Shown in pieces: positions 10,407-18,702 of a stretch of 64,000 nt of DNA. Every line of letters begins with the position of its first letter. Within the stretch, counting starts at the first letter, position 1. A program made the position numbers and the translations under genes. The DNA is from Sphingomonas sp. Leaf407 (GTDB lineage Bacteria > Pseudomonadota > Alphaproteobacteria > Sphingomonadales > Sphingomonadaceae), in the NCBI RefSeq assembly GCF_001425385.1, contig NZ_LMQO01000004.1, positions 186,001 through 250,000 on the forward strand, given 5' to 3'. The notes under the pieces are model-generated. The model searched no databases. It worked only from the letters and a program-made list of their open reading frames with translations, and was not told the origin of the DNA.

Positions 10407-12751
10407 TCGCCGCGCTGCTCCTCGCCGCCGCGCCGGTCACGGTGCCGCTGAACGCTGCCTGTGTCGAGGGCACCGACCCGGCGGCGCAAGTGCTACGCGA
10501 ACGGCTGGCGGAGCGCGGGGCGGTATGTCCCGCCCCGTCGTCATTCCGGCGCAGGCCGGAATCCATGGATGGGGGGACGGCAGCGAAAGCGCCGGGAACA
10601 CCCGACACAATGGATTCCGGCCTTCGCCGGAATGACGGGGGGCGCGGAGTGACGATCCGCTTCCTCCCCGCGCGCCTAACCGCCGAAGCCTTCGCGATCG
10701 ACACCACGCCGACCGCCATCACCATCCGCGCCGCGACCACCCGCGCCCGGCTCTATGCCGCCGGCTGGCTGCTGCGCCACACCGATGGGCTGACGCTCAC
10801 CGCGCCGGCACACCTGACCGACGCCCCCGCGACCACGATACGCGGCACCCAGATCGGCTACCGCGCCAAGAACAACAGCTATGATGCATGGACCCTCCCC
10901 ATGCTCACCCGCCGGATCGAGGATTTCGCGCTGCTGGGGGCCAACCGCATCCAGTTCGTGGCGCCGGTGTCCGACGATGCCGCAACCTCGCCGCTCTCGC
11001 CGCTGCCCGCCACCGAAACGCTGGTCGCGCTCAGCGCCGCCACCCACCGCCTCGGGCTGGACACGGCACTCTTCTATCCGGCGCTGCGCGACTATACCAA
11101 GGCCGGCAACGCCGAAGCCGAGGTAGCCGACCTCACCGCGCTGCTCGCGAAACTGCCCGCGCTCGATGCGCTCTACATCCCCGGCGGCGATCCCGGCCAC
11201 ACCGCACCCACCGACCTGTTCCCGCTCGGCGAACGCCTCGCCACATCCTTGCGCCGGCGTTTCCCCAAGGCCGAACTGCTGCTCTCGACGCAGGGGTTCG
11301 ACGCCGCCGGCCTCAACGCCTTCCATGCCGAACTGGCCAAACGTCCACGCTGGCTGTCGGGCCTGTTCGTCGGTCCGCAGACCCGCGACAGCCTCGCCAC
11401 CCATGTCGCGCGCGTGGGCGAAGCCTATCCGCTTGAGACCTATCCCGACACCGCGCACACCATGCACGCGCAATTCCCGATTCCCGACTGGCACCCGGCC
11501 TTCGCGCTGACGCAGGGGCGCGAGCCGGTGAACCCCCGCCCCGCCGCCACGCAGCGCATCTTTCAGTATCTCCGCCCCGGCAGCCGCGGCTTCGTGACCT
11601 ATAGCGAGGGCGTCAACGACGACTGGAACGTGACCCAGTGGTTCCGCCTCGGCTGGAACCCCGCCACCGCATCGAACGAGATCGCCGCTGACTACGCGCG
11701 GATGTTCGTCGGCGACTTGGGTTTCGCCGCCGTGCCGATGGCGCTGGAGGGCAACTGGCGCGGCGATCCCGCCGCCAATGCCGGGATCGACGCGACGCTG
11801 ACGCTGGTCGAACGCCTCCGCCCGGCGGCCTGGGCCGACTGGCGGATCGATCTCTATCGCTACCGCGCGACCTATGATGCGCTGGTCCGCCACCGCCTGA
11901 TCGCCGCGCGCGAGCGCGAGGGCGAGGCGCGCTGGACGCTGCGACAGGCCACCGCCATCGGTGCGGAGGCCGCCGCCGTCGCCGCGCGCTTCGCCTATGC
12001 CCGCAGCGAACCCGCCATCGTTGCGCCGCTGCGCGCCGACCTCACCACCATCGCCGACCGGCTGTGGCAGCGTGCGCGGATGCAGTTGTCGGTCGTGCGC
12101 CACGGCGCATCGCACTGGGAACGCGGCGCGAACCTCGACCGCGCCGATATTGCGCTGAACGATCGCACCGCCGTTGAAGCCGGTATCGCCGCCGCCCTGT
12201 CCCGGCCCGACGCCGCCGCCCGCCTCCACGCGATCGGCGATCCGTGGCGCAACCGCGACATGGCGCTGTACGACGATCTCGGCGATCCCCTGAACGAGCC
12301 GCATCTTGTCCGGGGGCCGGGTTTCGACGCCGATCCGCAATCGCTGGCAAGCGCGATCGACGGTATCGCCGACCATATCCCCGACGAGGGCTGGCGCATG
12401 GCCGACCTCAGCTACGCCGAGGGACTGTACGAAACCCCGGTCCGCCTGCGCTACACCGGGCTGGAGCGCAACCGCCGCTACCGCCTCGTCGCGCGCTGGG
12501 CGGGCGAGGGCTATGCGCTGCCAATGCGGCTGATGGGCGACGGCACCGAACTCCACCCCTATCGTGCCCGTACCGCCAACCCCGAAACCGTCGAGACGCC
12601 GATCCCGCAGGCGCTCACCGCCGATGGCGCGCTGACCCTCGAATGGCACCGCCCGCCCGGCATCGGCGGTGGCGGGCGCGGCCATCAGATCGCACAGACC
12701 TGGCTGATCCCCGAACCCCTCGAACCCCATGCTTTCGGAGCACCGCAATGA
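10403..12751 (+). CDS. Putative exported glycoside hydrolase of unrecognised family
   Basis: 782 aa, starting at a TTG that overlaps the GH92 stop (TTGA), the same 4-nt arrangement as its neighbours. A hydrophobic start (MIAALLLAAAPV) suggests export. Residues about 20-145 resemble the zincin-like N-terminal domain found in front of GH20/GH84/GH67-type barrels. A likely TIM barrel begins at RGTQIGYRAKNNSYDAWT (about 147) and includes YSEGVNDDWN (about 400). A helical segment (about 480-620) and a beta-rich C-terminal domain (about 670-782) follow. I cannot assign it to a characterised family. By elimination it could supply the beta-N-acetylglucosaminidase activity otherwise missing from the cluster, but this is inference only. 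Residues about 46-78 are encoded by an inserted repetitive palindrome. Confidence 0.7.
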   Translation: MIAALLLAAAPVTVPLNAACVEGTDPAAQVLRERLAERGAVCPAPSSFRRRPESMDGGTAAKAPGTPDTMDSGLRRNDGGRGVTIRFLPARLTAEAFAIDTTPTAITIRAATTRARLYAAGWLLRHTDGLTLTAPAHLTDAPATTIRGTQIGYRAKNNSYDAWTLPMLTRRIEDFALLGANRIQFVAPVSDDAATSPLSPLPATETLVALSAATHRLGLDTALFYPALRDYTKAGNAEAEVADLTALLAKLPALDALYIPGGDPGHTAPTDLFPLGERLATSLRRRFPKAELLLSTQGFDAAGLNAFHAELAKRPRWLSGLFVGPQTRDSLATHVARVGEAYPLETYPDTAHTMHAQFPIPDWHPAFALTQGREPVNPRPAATQRIFQYLRPGSRGFVTYSEGVNDDWNVTQWFRLGWNPATASNEIAADYARMFVGDLGFAAVPMALEGNWRGDPAANAGIDATLTLVERLRPAAWADWRIDLYRYRATYDALVRHRLIAAREREGEARWTLRQATAIGAEAAAVAARFAYARSEPAIVAPLRADLTTIADRLWQRARMQLSVVRHGASHWERGANLDRADIALNDRTAVEAGIAAALSRPDAAARLHAIGDPWRNRDMALYDDLGDPLNEPHLVRGPGFDADPQSLASAIDGIADHIPDEGWRMADLSYAEGLYETPVRLRYTGLERNRRYRLVARWAGEGYALPMRLMGDGTELHPYRARTANPETVETPIPQALTADGALTLEWHRPPGIGGGGRGHQIAQTWLIPEPLEPHAFGAPQ
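10539..10636. repeat. Family A palindromic pair, inside a coding sequence
   Basis: Left arm 10539-10568 (CGTCATTCCGGCGCAGGCC...) and right arm 10611-10636 (TGGATTCCGGCCTTCGCCGG...) are inverted copies of the same REP-like palindrome, giving a bipartite element of about 98 bp. It is read in frame through the host gene as SSFRRRPESMDGG...TMDSGLRRNDGG. Other copies in this window are intergenic. Confidence 0.92.
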
Positions 12752-14643
12752 CCCTTTCCCGCCGCAGCCTGATGGGCAGCAGCCTGATCGCCGGCGCCGC
12801 CGCGTGCAGCCCGGTCCGTCCCAACGGCGGTGCCGGCCCCCTCCCCGCGCCATGGGGGGCGACGCCGTCGCCGCGTCAGCTCAAATGGCATGATCGCCGC
12901 CAGTACGGCTTCATCCATTTCTCGATCAACACCTTCACCGACAAGGAATGGGGCTATGGCGACGAGGACCCCAAGCTGTTCAACCCGACCGACTTCGATC
13001 CCGACCAGATCGTCACGGCGGCCAAGGCGGGGGCGCTGACCGGCCTGATCCTCACCGCCAAGCATCACGACGGCTTCTGCCTGTGGCCGACGATGCTGAC
13101 CGAGCACTGCATCCGCAATTCGCCCTACAAACAGGGCAAGGGCGACATCGTCGGCGAACTGGCGGCGGCATGCGCGCGCGGCGGGATCGATTTCGGCGTG
13201 TATCTTAGCCCCTGGGACCGCAACCGCGCCGATTACGGCACGCCCGCCTACATCACCTATTATCGCGCGCAACTGACCGAACTCTGCACCCGCTACGGCA
13301 AGCTGTTCGAGGTGTGGTTCGACGGCGCGAACGGCGGTGACGGCTATTACGGCGGCGCGCGCGAGACGCGGCGGATCGACGCCCCGGCCTATTACGACTG
13401 GCCGTCGATCGTGAAGCTGGTCCACGACCTGCAACCCGATGCCTGCACCTTCGATCCGCTGGGCGCCGACATCCGCTGGGTCGGGAACGAGGACGGCCAC
13501 GCCGCCGACCCGTGCTGGCCGACGATGCCCGACCATCCGTACGATCAGGCCGAGGGCAATACCGGCGTGCGCGGCGCACCCCTGTGGTGGCCGGCCGAAA
13601 CCAACGTCTCGATCCGGCCCGGCTGGTTCTACCACGCCGACGAGGATGCGCAGGTCAAGACGCCGCAGAAGATCATGGAGATGTACGACCAGTCGGTCGG
13701 CCATGGCACCACCTTCCACCTCAACCTGCCGCCCGACCGGCGCGGCCGCATTCCCGACCGCGACGTCGCCAGCCTCACCGCGTTCGGCGACGCGATCCGC
13801 GCGACCTTCGCGACCGATCTGGCGGCAGGCGCGGTCGTCACCGCCAGCGCCGATGCCGGGGGGAGCGCGCGCAACGTCAACGACGGGCGGCTCGACACCT
13901 TCTGGCTCGCGCCCGCCGATGCGAGGGACGCGACGGTCACGCTCGACCTGCCGCCCGGCCGCAGCTTCGACACCATCCGGTTGCAGGAATGGCTGCCGCT
14001 CGGCCTGCGCGTCACCCGCTTCGCGATCGACGTGTCGGACGGCGGTGACGTGTGGACCACGGTCGCCGAAAAGGACATGGTCGGGCCGCAGCGCCTGATC
14101 CGCCTGGGCACGCCGATCGCCCCGCGCCGCGTCCGCTTCCGCACCATCGCCGCCGAGGCCGGCCCGGCGCTGCGCGAATTCGCGCTGTTCCGCTCGGTCG
14201 CCCCCGCCACCCTGCCGCCCGCGCGCAACAACGATCCGAGCATCGTCGATCGCACCGGCTGGCGCGTGACCGCCGCCAGCGCGCCCGGCGGCGCGGCGAT
14301 CCTCGACGCTTCCCCGCGCACCGCATGGATCAGCCCGGCCCCCGCCAGCCTGACGATCGACATGGGTCGTTCGGAGACGCTGGCCGGCTTCACCCTCACC
14401 CCCACCCGCCACATCGATCCGCAGGCCGCCCCGCCAATGCGCTACCGCGTCGAAACCAGCGTCGACGGGCGGAGCTGGACACCGGGCGGCGAAGGTGAGT
14501 TCCAGAACATCAACTACGCCCGCGCGACGCAGCGCCTGCCCTTCCCGACCCCACGGCCTGCGCGCTACCTGCGCTTCGCCTTCCCGCAACCGGCGGTCCC
14601 CGCCCCGGCGATCGCCGTCGCCGAGATCGGCGCGTTCCGGTAA
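12748..14643 (+). CDS. GH29 alpha-L-fucosidase with two C-terminal F5/8-type domains
   Basis: Family 29 retaining alpha-L-fucosidase, 631 aa. HDRRQYGFIHFSINTFTDKEWG opens the barrel in segments typical of the family. TAKHHDGFCLWP is conserved, and the nucleophile Asp lies in VWFDGANGGDG (about D192). Two discoidin/F5-8 (CBM32-like) domains follow, at about 365-490 and 500-631. The N-terminus has SRRSLMGSS plus a hydrophobic segment ending AAAC, compatible with a Tat or lipoprotein signal; the lipobox is not canonical. ATG at 12748 has GGAG 7 nt upstream and a 4-nt ATGA overlap with the preceding gene. Expected substrates are core alpha-1,3-fucose or Lewis-a alpha-1,4-fucose of plant N-glycans. 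This is the last plus-strand gene of the chain. Confidence 0.92.
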   Translation: MTLSRRSLMGSSLIAGAAACSPVRPNGGAGPLPAPWGATPSPRQLKWHDRRQYGFIHFSINTFTDKEWGYGDEDPKLFNPTDFDPDQIVTAAKAGALTGLILTAKHHDGFCLWPTMLTEHCIRNSPYKQGKGDIVGELAAACARGGIDFGVYLSPWDRNRADYGTPAYITYYRAQLTELCTRYGKLFEVWFDGANGGDGYYGGARETRRIDAPAYYDWPSIVKLVHDLQPDACTFDPLGADIRWVGNEDGHAADPCWPTMPDHPYDQAEGNTGVRGAPLWWPAETNVSIRPGWFYHADEDAQVKTPQKIMEMYDQSVGHGTTFHLNLPPDRRGRIPDRDVASLTAFGDAIRATFATDLAAGAVVTASADAGGSARNVNDGRLDTFWLAPADARDATVTLDLPPGRSFDTIRLQEWLPLGLRVTRFAIDVSDGGDVWTTVAEKDMVGPQRLIRLGTPIAPRRVRFRTIAAEAGPALREFALFRSVAPATLPPARNNDPSIVDRTGWRVTAASAPGGAAILDASPRTAWISPAPASLTIDMGRSETLAGFTLTPTRHIDPQAAPPMRYRVETSVDGRSWTPGGEGEFQNINYARATQRLPFPTPRPARYLRFAFPQPAVPAPAIAVAEIGAFR

Positions 14644-14653
14644 GGCTGCAACG

Positions 14654-14687
14654 CCGCGATGTTGCCCTTTCGAGGGGAACATCGCGG
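14654..14687. terminator. Bidirectional terminator hairpin between convergent genes
   Basis: Ten-bp arms CCGCGATGTT / AACATCGCGG extended by CCC/GGGG pairing lie in the 51-bp gap between the converging fucosidase and beta-galactosidase genes. There is no long T-run on either side, so termination efficiency is uncertain. Confidence 0.65.
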
Positions 14688-14694
14688 CCCACCG

Positions 14695-17598
14695 CTACCC
14701 CTTCGTCAGCACCCGCACCACGCCGGTGATTCCCGACGGCTGGTTCGCTGCCGCCTCCGCCAGCACCGCAACCGTCTTCGCGCCCGCCGGAATCGCCACG
14801 TTCACTGGCCCCGGTGCCGCCTCCGTCTTGATGGCGACCAGCCGGCCGTCGACATAGACCTTCGCCAGCCCGGCGATGGCCGCGAAGGCGATGACGCCGC
14901 CGTCCGCCATCACCCGCCGCCGCACCGGAATGGCGGCGCGATACAGGCGGAAGCTGCGCGCCGGTTCGGGCGGGGTCGGCGTGCCGCTGCGGGTGAACGC
15001 CCAGCTATTATTGTCGTCGGCGGACGGGGCCAGCGCCGGATCGGGGCTGGCGGCGAATGCCGGCGAGCGTCGCCAGCCGGCGATGAACGCCCCGCCCGGC
15101 GTCGCCGCCACCTGCGCGCGCGGTTCGGCGGCGATCCGGGGGATCGTCAGCCGCGCGGGGCGCAAGCCCTCCGCCTGCGCGACGATCGTGACTGGCCCAC
15201 GCCCGATCTCGGCCTGCACCAGCATCTGCGCGAGGCCGTTGAACAGCGCCCGCTCTGGCGCCTTTTCGCTCTCATGGCTGTTGGGATTGCCGTTGCCGAC
15301 GCCGATCAGCGTCGCGCCGGCGACCGTGAAGCGCGTCGCCCGGTTCTCGGTCGGAACATGCCGCCCCTGCGCATCGACCGCGTCGATCGTGACCGCCACC
15401 ACATCCTCACCGTCGCCCAGCATCGTGGCCCGCGCCGGCGTCAGCCGCAGCGCCACCGCCGGCCCCGCCGTCTCGTGGATCGCGCGCGCGACCTCGCGTC
15501 CGCCGCGCAGGGCCACCGCCTCCAGCCGCCCCGGCGCGTAGGGCACGGTGAAGGCATTGCCCATGATCCGGTCGACCGCCTGTTCGCCGATCATCCGCCC
15601 GTTGAGCAGCACCCGCACCCGATCGGCGTTGCTCGTGACGAGCAGCTCGACCGGCTGTCCCTCACGTCCGGGCCATGTCCAGTGCGGCGCGATGCCGACG
15701 ACCGCCTCGTCGTCTATCCAATGCGCGCGGTGGATGTCATAGGCGGTCTTGGCGAAACCGCACAGGTCGAGGATGCCGAAGAAGCTCGCGACGCTCGGCC
15801 AGGTGAACGGCGTCGGCTCGCCGTGATAGTCGAACCCGGTCCACACGAACCCGCCCGCGACGAAGCGGCGTTTGGCGATCTCCGCCCAAGCCTGCCGGTG
15901 CGTCGCGCCCCACGGTGCGGCCTCGGTATCCATCGAGGTCATGACGTTGGCCGCCTTGTCGGTCGCATAGGCGCCGCGCGTCATATAGGCGCTGGTATCC
16001 TCCGACGAGGTGCTGGGTTTCGCGGGGTTCAGCGCGTGGAACTTGTCGTAATCGCCCTGATAATAGTTGAACCCCATCACATCGACCACGCTCGACACGT
16101 TCTGCGGGTCGTAGAAGCTGCCGTTCATCGCCGCCGTCACCGGCCGGCTGCCGTCGAGCGCATGGACCCGCGCGGCCATCCGCCGCACCATCTCGACGCC
16201 CGCCTCGGTGCCCTGCATCGGTTCCTCGTTGAACACCGACCACAGGATGATGCTCGGATGGTTGCGATGCGCCCGCACCAGCCATTCGAGCTGCGCCATA
16301 TTCTCCGGCGCCGGGTTAAAGACGCGGTTCTCGTCCATCACGACGAACCCCATCCGGTCGCACAGATGATAGAAAGCGTCGGCCTGCGCATTGTGCGAAC
16401 AGCGGATGGCGTTGACGCCGGTGTCCTTCATCCGCTGCAACCGCCATTCGAGCAGCGCGTCGGGCACCGCCACCCCGACCCCGGCATGGTCCTGATGCAG
16501 ACACACGCCCTTCAGCTTGACCGGCTTGTCGTTGAGGAAGAAGCCCTGATCCGCATCGAAGCGGATCGTGCGGAAGCCGACGGGCACCCGCCGTTCGTCA
16601 CGCCCGCCCGCCGCCTCGCTCGTCACCCGCACCGCATACAGCGTTGGCGTCTCGATCGACCATAATGCCGGCTGCGCCACCGGCAGCGTCAGCGCGACGC
16701 TGGCCTGCCCGAGCGGCGTCACCCTCGCCTGCCCGGTCGCGGTGGCGATGACCTTGCCCGCCGGATCGATCAGTTCGGCGGTAACGCTCGCCGTCGCCTC
16801 GCCGCGCGCGATGCTTTCCAGCGTCACTGCCAACGGCACCTGCCAGCCGCCGTCGCCCCGGCGCGGGTCGCAATGGACCCCGTCGGTCGCGATTCCTACC
16901 GCCGATCGCTTCGCCAGCCAGATGTCGCGGTAGAGGCCGGCCCCTTCGTACCACCAGCCTTCCATCTGCGTCGCATCGACCCGCACGGCGATGACGTTCA
17001 GTTCGTCGCCGAACCGCGCGAACGGCGTCAGGTCGATGGTGATCGCGTTGTAGCCGGAGAAGTTGCGCGCCACGACGCTGCCGTTGATCCAGATCGTCGA
17101 GGCGGTGGCGATCGCGCCGAAATGCAGTTCCAGCCGCTTGCCCCGATCCGCCGGATCGAGCCGCAGCGTGCGACGATACCAGCCGATCCCGCGCGGGCGA
17201 TAGCCCTGCGACACGTTCGCGCTCTCGACGAACGGTTGCGCCGATGCCCAGTCGTGCGGCAGCGTGACCGAAGCCCAGTTGCTGTCGTCATGGTCCATCG
17301 CCGCCGCCCCGCGCGCATTACCGGCCTTGGCGTTCAGATAGGTCGCGTCATGCGTCAGCGGCGCGGGCGGCACGATGTCGCCCTCGTGGAACAGCCACCC
17401 CCGATTAAGCAGCGCGCGCGATGGATCGACCACCGGCAACCGCGCCGGCACGCCGCCGCGTGGCGCCAGTCCGTGCGGCAGCCCGCGCAACCCCGCACCG
17501 CGCGGCGCGGCGTGCAACGGCAACGGCAGCCCCGCCACCGCCAGCGTCCCCGCCGTGCCGCCAAGCAGCGTCCGGCGATCGATCGTTCCCATCGTCAT
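14695..17598 (-). CDS. GH2 beta-galactosidase, Tat-type signal
   Basis: Family 2 enzyme of the long beta-galactosidase type, 967 aa. N-terminus MTMGTIDRRTLLGG followed by a hydrophobic stretch is a twin-arginine-like signal. Order of parts: sugar-binding jelly roll, Ig-like domain, TIM barrel with LKGVCLHQDHAG and CSHNAQ, acid/base Glu in WSVFNEEP (about E458), and likely nucleophile Glu in STSSEDTSA (about E533). Further beta-domains follow, including a segment like the DUF4982 domain (after about 640) and an invasin/Ig-like part (VTIDAVDAQGR). It would remove the beta-1,3-galactose of Lewis-a antennae or other terminal galactose. Its ATG overlaps the stop of cutC by 4 nt, and GGGGAG lies just upstream, so the two are translationally coupled. 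It converges on the fucosidase gene. Confidence 0.9.
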   Translation of the reverse strand: MTMGTIDRRTLLGGTAGTLAVAGLPLPLHAAPRGAGLRGLPHGLAPRGGVPARLPVVDPSRALLNRGWLFHEGDIVPPAPLTHDATYLNAKAGNARGAAAMDHDDSNWASVTLPHDWASAQPFVESANVSQGYRPRGIGWYRRTLRLDPADRGKRLELHFGAIATASTIWINGSVVARNFSGYNAITIDLTPFARFGDELNVIAVRVDATQMEGWWYEGAGLYRDIWLAKRSAVGIATDGVHCDPRRGDGGWQVPLAVTLESIARGEATASVTAELIDPAGKVIATATGQARVTPLGQASVALTLPVAQPALWSIETPTLYAVRVTSEAAGGRDERRVPVGFRTIRFDADQGFFLNDKPVKLKGVCLHQDHAGVGVAVPDALLEWRLQRMKDTGVNAIRCSHNAQADAFYHLCDRMGFVVMDENRVFNPAPENMAQLEWLVRAHRNHPSIILWSVFNEEPMQGTEAGVEMVRRMAARVHALDGSRPVTAAMNGSFYDPQNVSSVVDVMGFNYYQGDYDKFHALNPAKPSTSSEDTSAYMTRGAYATDKAANVMTSMDTEAAPWGATHRQAWAEIAKRRFVAGGFVWTGFDYHGEPTPFTWPSVASFFGILDLCGFAKTAYDIHRAHWIDDEAVVGIAPHWTWPGREGQPVELLVTSNADRVRVLLNGRMIGEQAVDRIMGNAFTVPYAPGRLEAVALRGGREVARAIHETAGPAVALRLTPARATMLGDGEDVVAVTIDAVDAQGRHVPTENRATRFTVAGATLIGVGNGNPNSHESEKAPERALFNGLAQMLVQAEIGRGPVTIVAQAEGLRPARLTIPRIAAEPRAQVAATPGGAFIAGWRRSPAFAASPDPALAPSADDNNSWAFTRSGTPTPPEPARSFRLYRAAIPVRRRVMADGGVIAFAAIAGLAKVYVDGRLVAIKTEAAPGPVNVAIPAGAKTVAVLAEAAANQPSGITGVVRVLTKG

Positions 17599-18344
17599 TC
17601 GCTCTCTCCCCGATCGATCGCATCGCGCAGCGCGGCGACCGTCGCCCGGTCGGTCCGTGCCAGCGGCGCGGCAAAGCCCAGCGCGGCGACCTTCGCATCG
17701 TCCTGCACCACCGGCATCCCTGCCGACGCATGGACCTCGCTCGCCCCGGTCGCGGCCAGCAGCGCGGCGACATTGTCCGGCCGCACGCCCGATCCCGGCA
17801 TCACCACGATCCGCCCGATGGCACGGGCCTGCATCGCCCGGATCACGGCCGCACCGTCCACCGCCTTCACCGCGCCGCCCGACGTCAGGATCCGCGCGAA
17901 GCCCAGCGCCACCGCCGGTTCCACCGCCGCGACCGGATCGGGCAGCAGGTCGACCGCGCGGTGCAGCGTCAGGTCGATGTCGTGCCGTTGCGCAACCACC
18001 GCCGCCACCCAGTCACCCAGCACGTCCATGTCGAGCGCGCCGCCGCGCACCGCGCCGAACACCAGCCCGTCGACCCCGGCGGCGATCAGCGCCCGCGCAT
18101 CGGCCAGCGCGGTCGCGGCCTCGTGTCGGTCATAGGCGAAATCGCCCGCGCGCGGCCGCACCATCGCATGGACGCGCACCCCCGCCGTCCGCGCGACGCC
18201 CACGACCTGCGCCACCAGCCCCGGCGACGGCGTCAGCCCGCCCACCGACAACGCCCCGCACAGCTCGATCCGCTGCGCGCCGCCGGCGATCGCCGCCTCG
18301 CATCCGCCCATGCTGTCGATGCAGATTTCCAGCAGTATCGGCAT
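17595..18344 (-). CDS. cutC: CutC family protein
   Basis: 249 aa, full length for the CutC TIM-barrel family. Diagnostic segments are LEICIDSMGGCEAAIAGGA, RIELCGALSVGGLTPS, VRPRAGDFAYD, LTLHRAVDL and ILTSGGA. CutC was first linked to copper tolerance in E. coli, but its biochemical role is unsettled. It is the first gene of a two-gene unit with the GH2 beta-galactosidase (ATGA overlap), so a role in carbohydrate metabolism should be considered here; that is an inference from position. ATG at 18344 was chosen because MPILLEICIDS matches the family N-terminus; the open frame upstream has no family similarity. It is divergent from rplJ. Confidence 0.85.
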   Translation of the reverse strand: MPILLEICIDSMGGCEAAIAGGAQRIELCGALSVGGLTPSPGLVAQVVGVARTAGVRVHAMVRPRAGDFAYDRHEAATALADARALIAAGVDGLVFGAVRGGALDMDVLGDWVAAVVAQRHDIDLTLHRAVDLLPDPVAAVEPAVALGFARILTSGGAVKAVDGAAVIRAMQARAIGRIVVMPGSGVRPDNVAALLAATGASEVHASAGMPVVQDDAKVAALGFAAPLARTDRATVAALRDAIDRGESE

Positions 18345-18414
18345 CGTTCCCCGGTGAACATGGTTTCGCCGAGCTATGAAGCGCGCGCGGGCAAGGTCAA
18401 CCCCGTCCGCTACC

Positions 18415-18702
18415 TTGACTCCCCCGCCGATCGCGACTAGGCGCGCCCTCAAGCGTCGTACCCGGATTCGTCCGCACGACGTCCGTCCGAGACAGCAGGT
18501 GCGGGTTTCCCGCTTAATGTCCTGCCGAGGCGGGGAATGTGTTGCAAATGCCCGCGCGGTTTCGCGTGGGCCTGCCATGGGCATACTGCCGTGGCGACCA
18601 TGCCCCTTCACGGACTTTTCGCCCCGTTCGTCGTCCTCACGGCGAGCGGATCGTTCGCGGGCATATCCGGCACCCGGATACGCCCCAGTTAAGGAGAACG
18701 GC
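18415..18702 (+). promoter_or_regulatory. rplJ promoter and L10-leader-like 5' UTR
   Basis: The 358-bp gap between cutC and rplJ carries a TTGACT (18415-18420) with a weak -10 (TAGGCG) after 17 bp. The leader then forms GCAGG (18495-18499) paired with CCTGC (18521-18525), enclosing the GCGGG-TTT-CCCGC hairpin (18501-18513) and a one-sided internal loop TTAATGT. This is the shape expected of an L10(L12)4-binding kink-turn leader that autoregulates rplJL. A second hairpin with GCCCGCGCG / CGCGTGGGC arms lies at about 18551-18571. AAGGAG at 18691-18696 is the rplJ ribosome-binding site. The structure is seen; the regulatory role is inferred from the family. Confidence 0.55.

Noticed and set aside
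14659..16665. Long plus-strand open frames across the beta-galactosidase gene
   Set aside because: The minus-strand GH2 shows intact catalytic motifs and a signal peptide; the plus-strand products are low-complexity Arg-rich.
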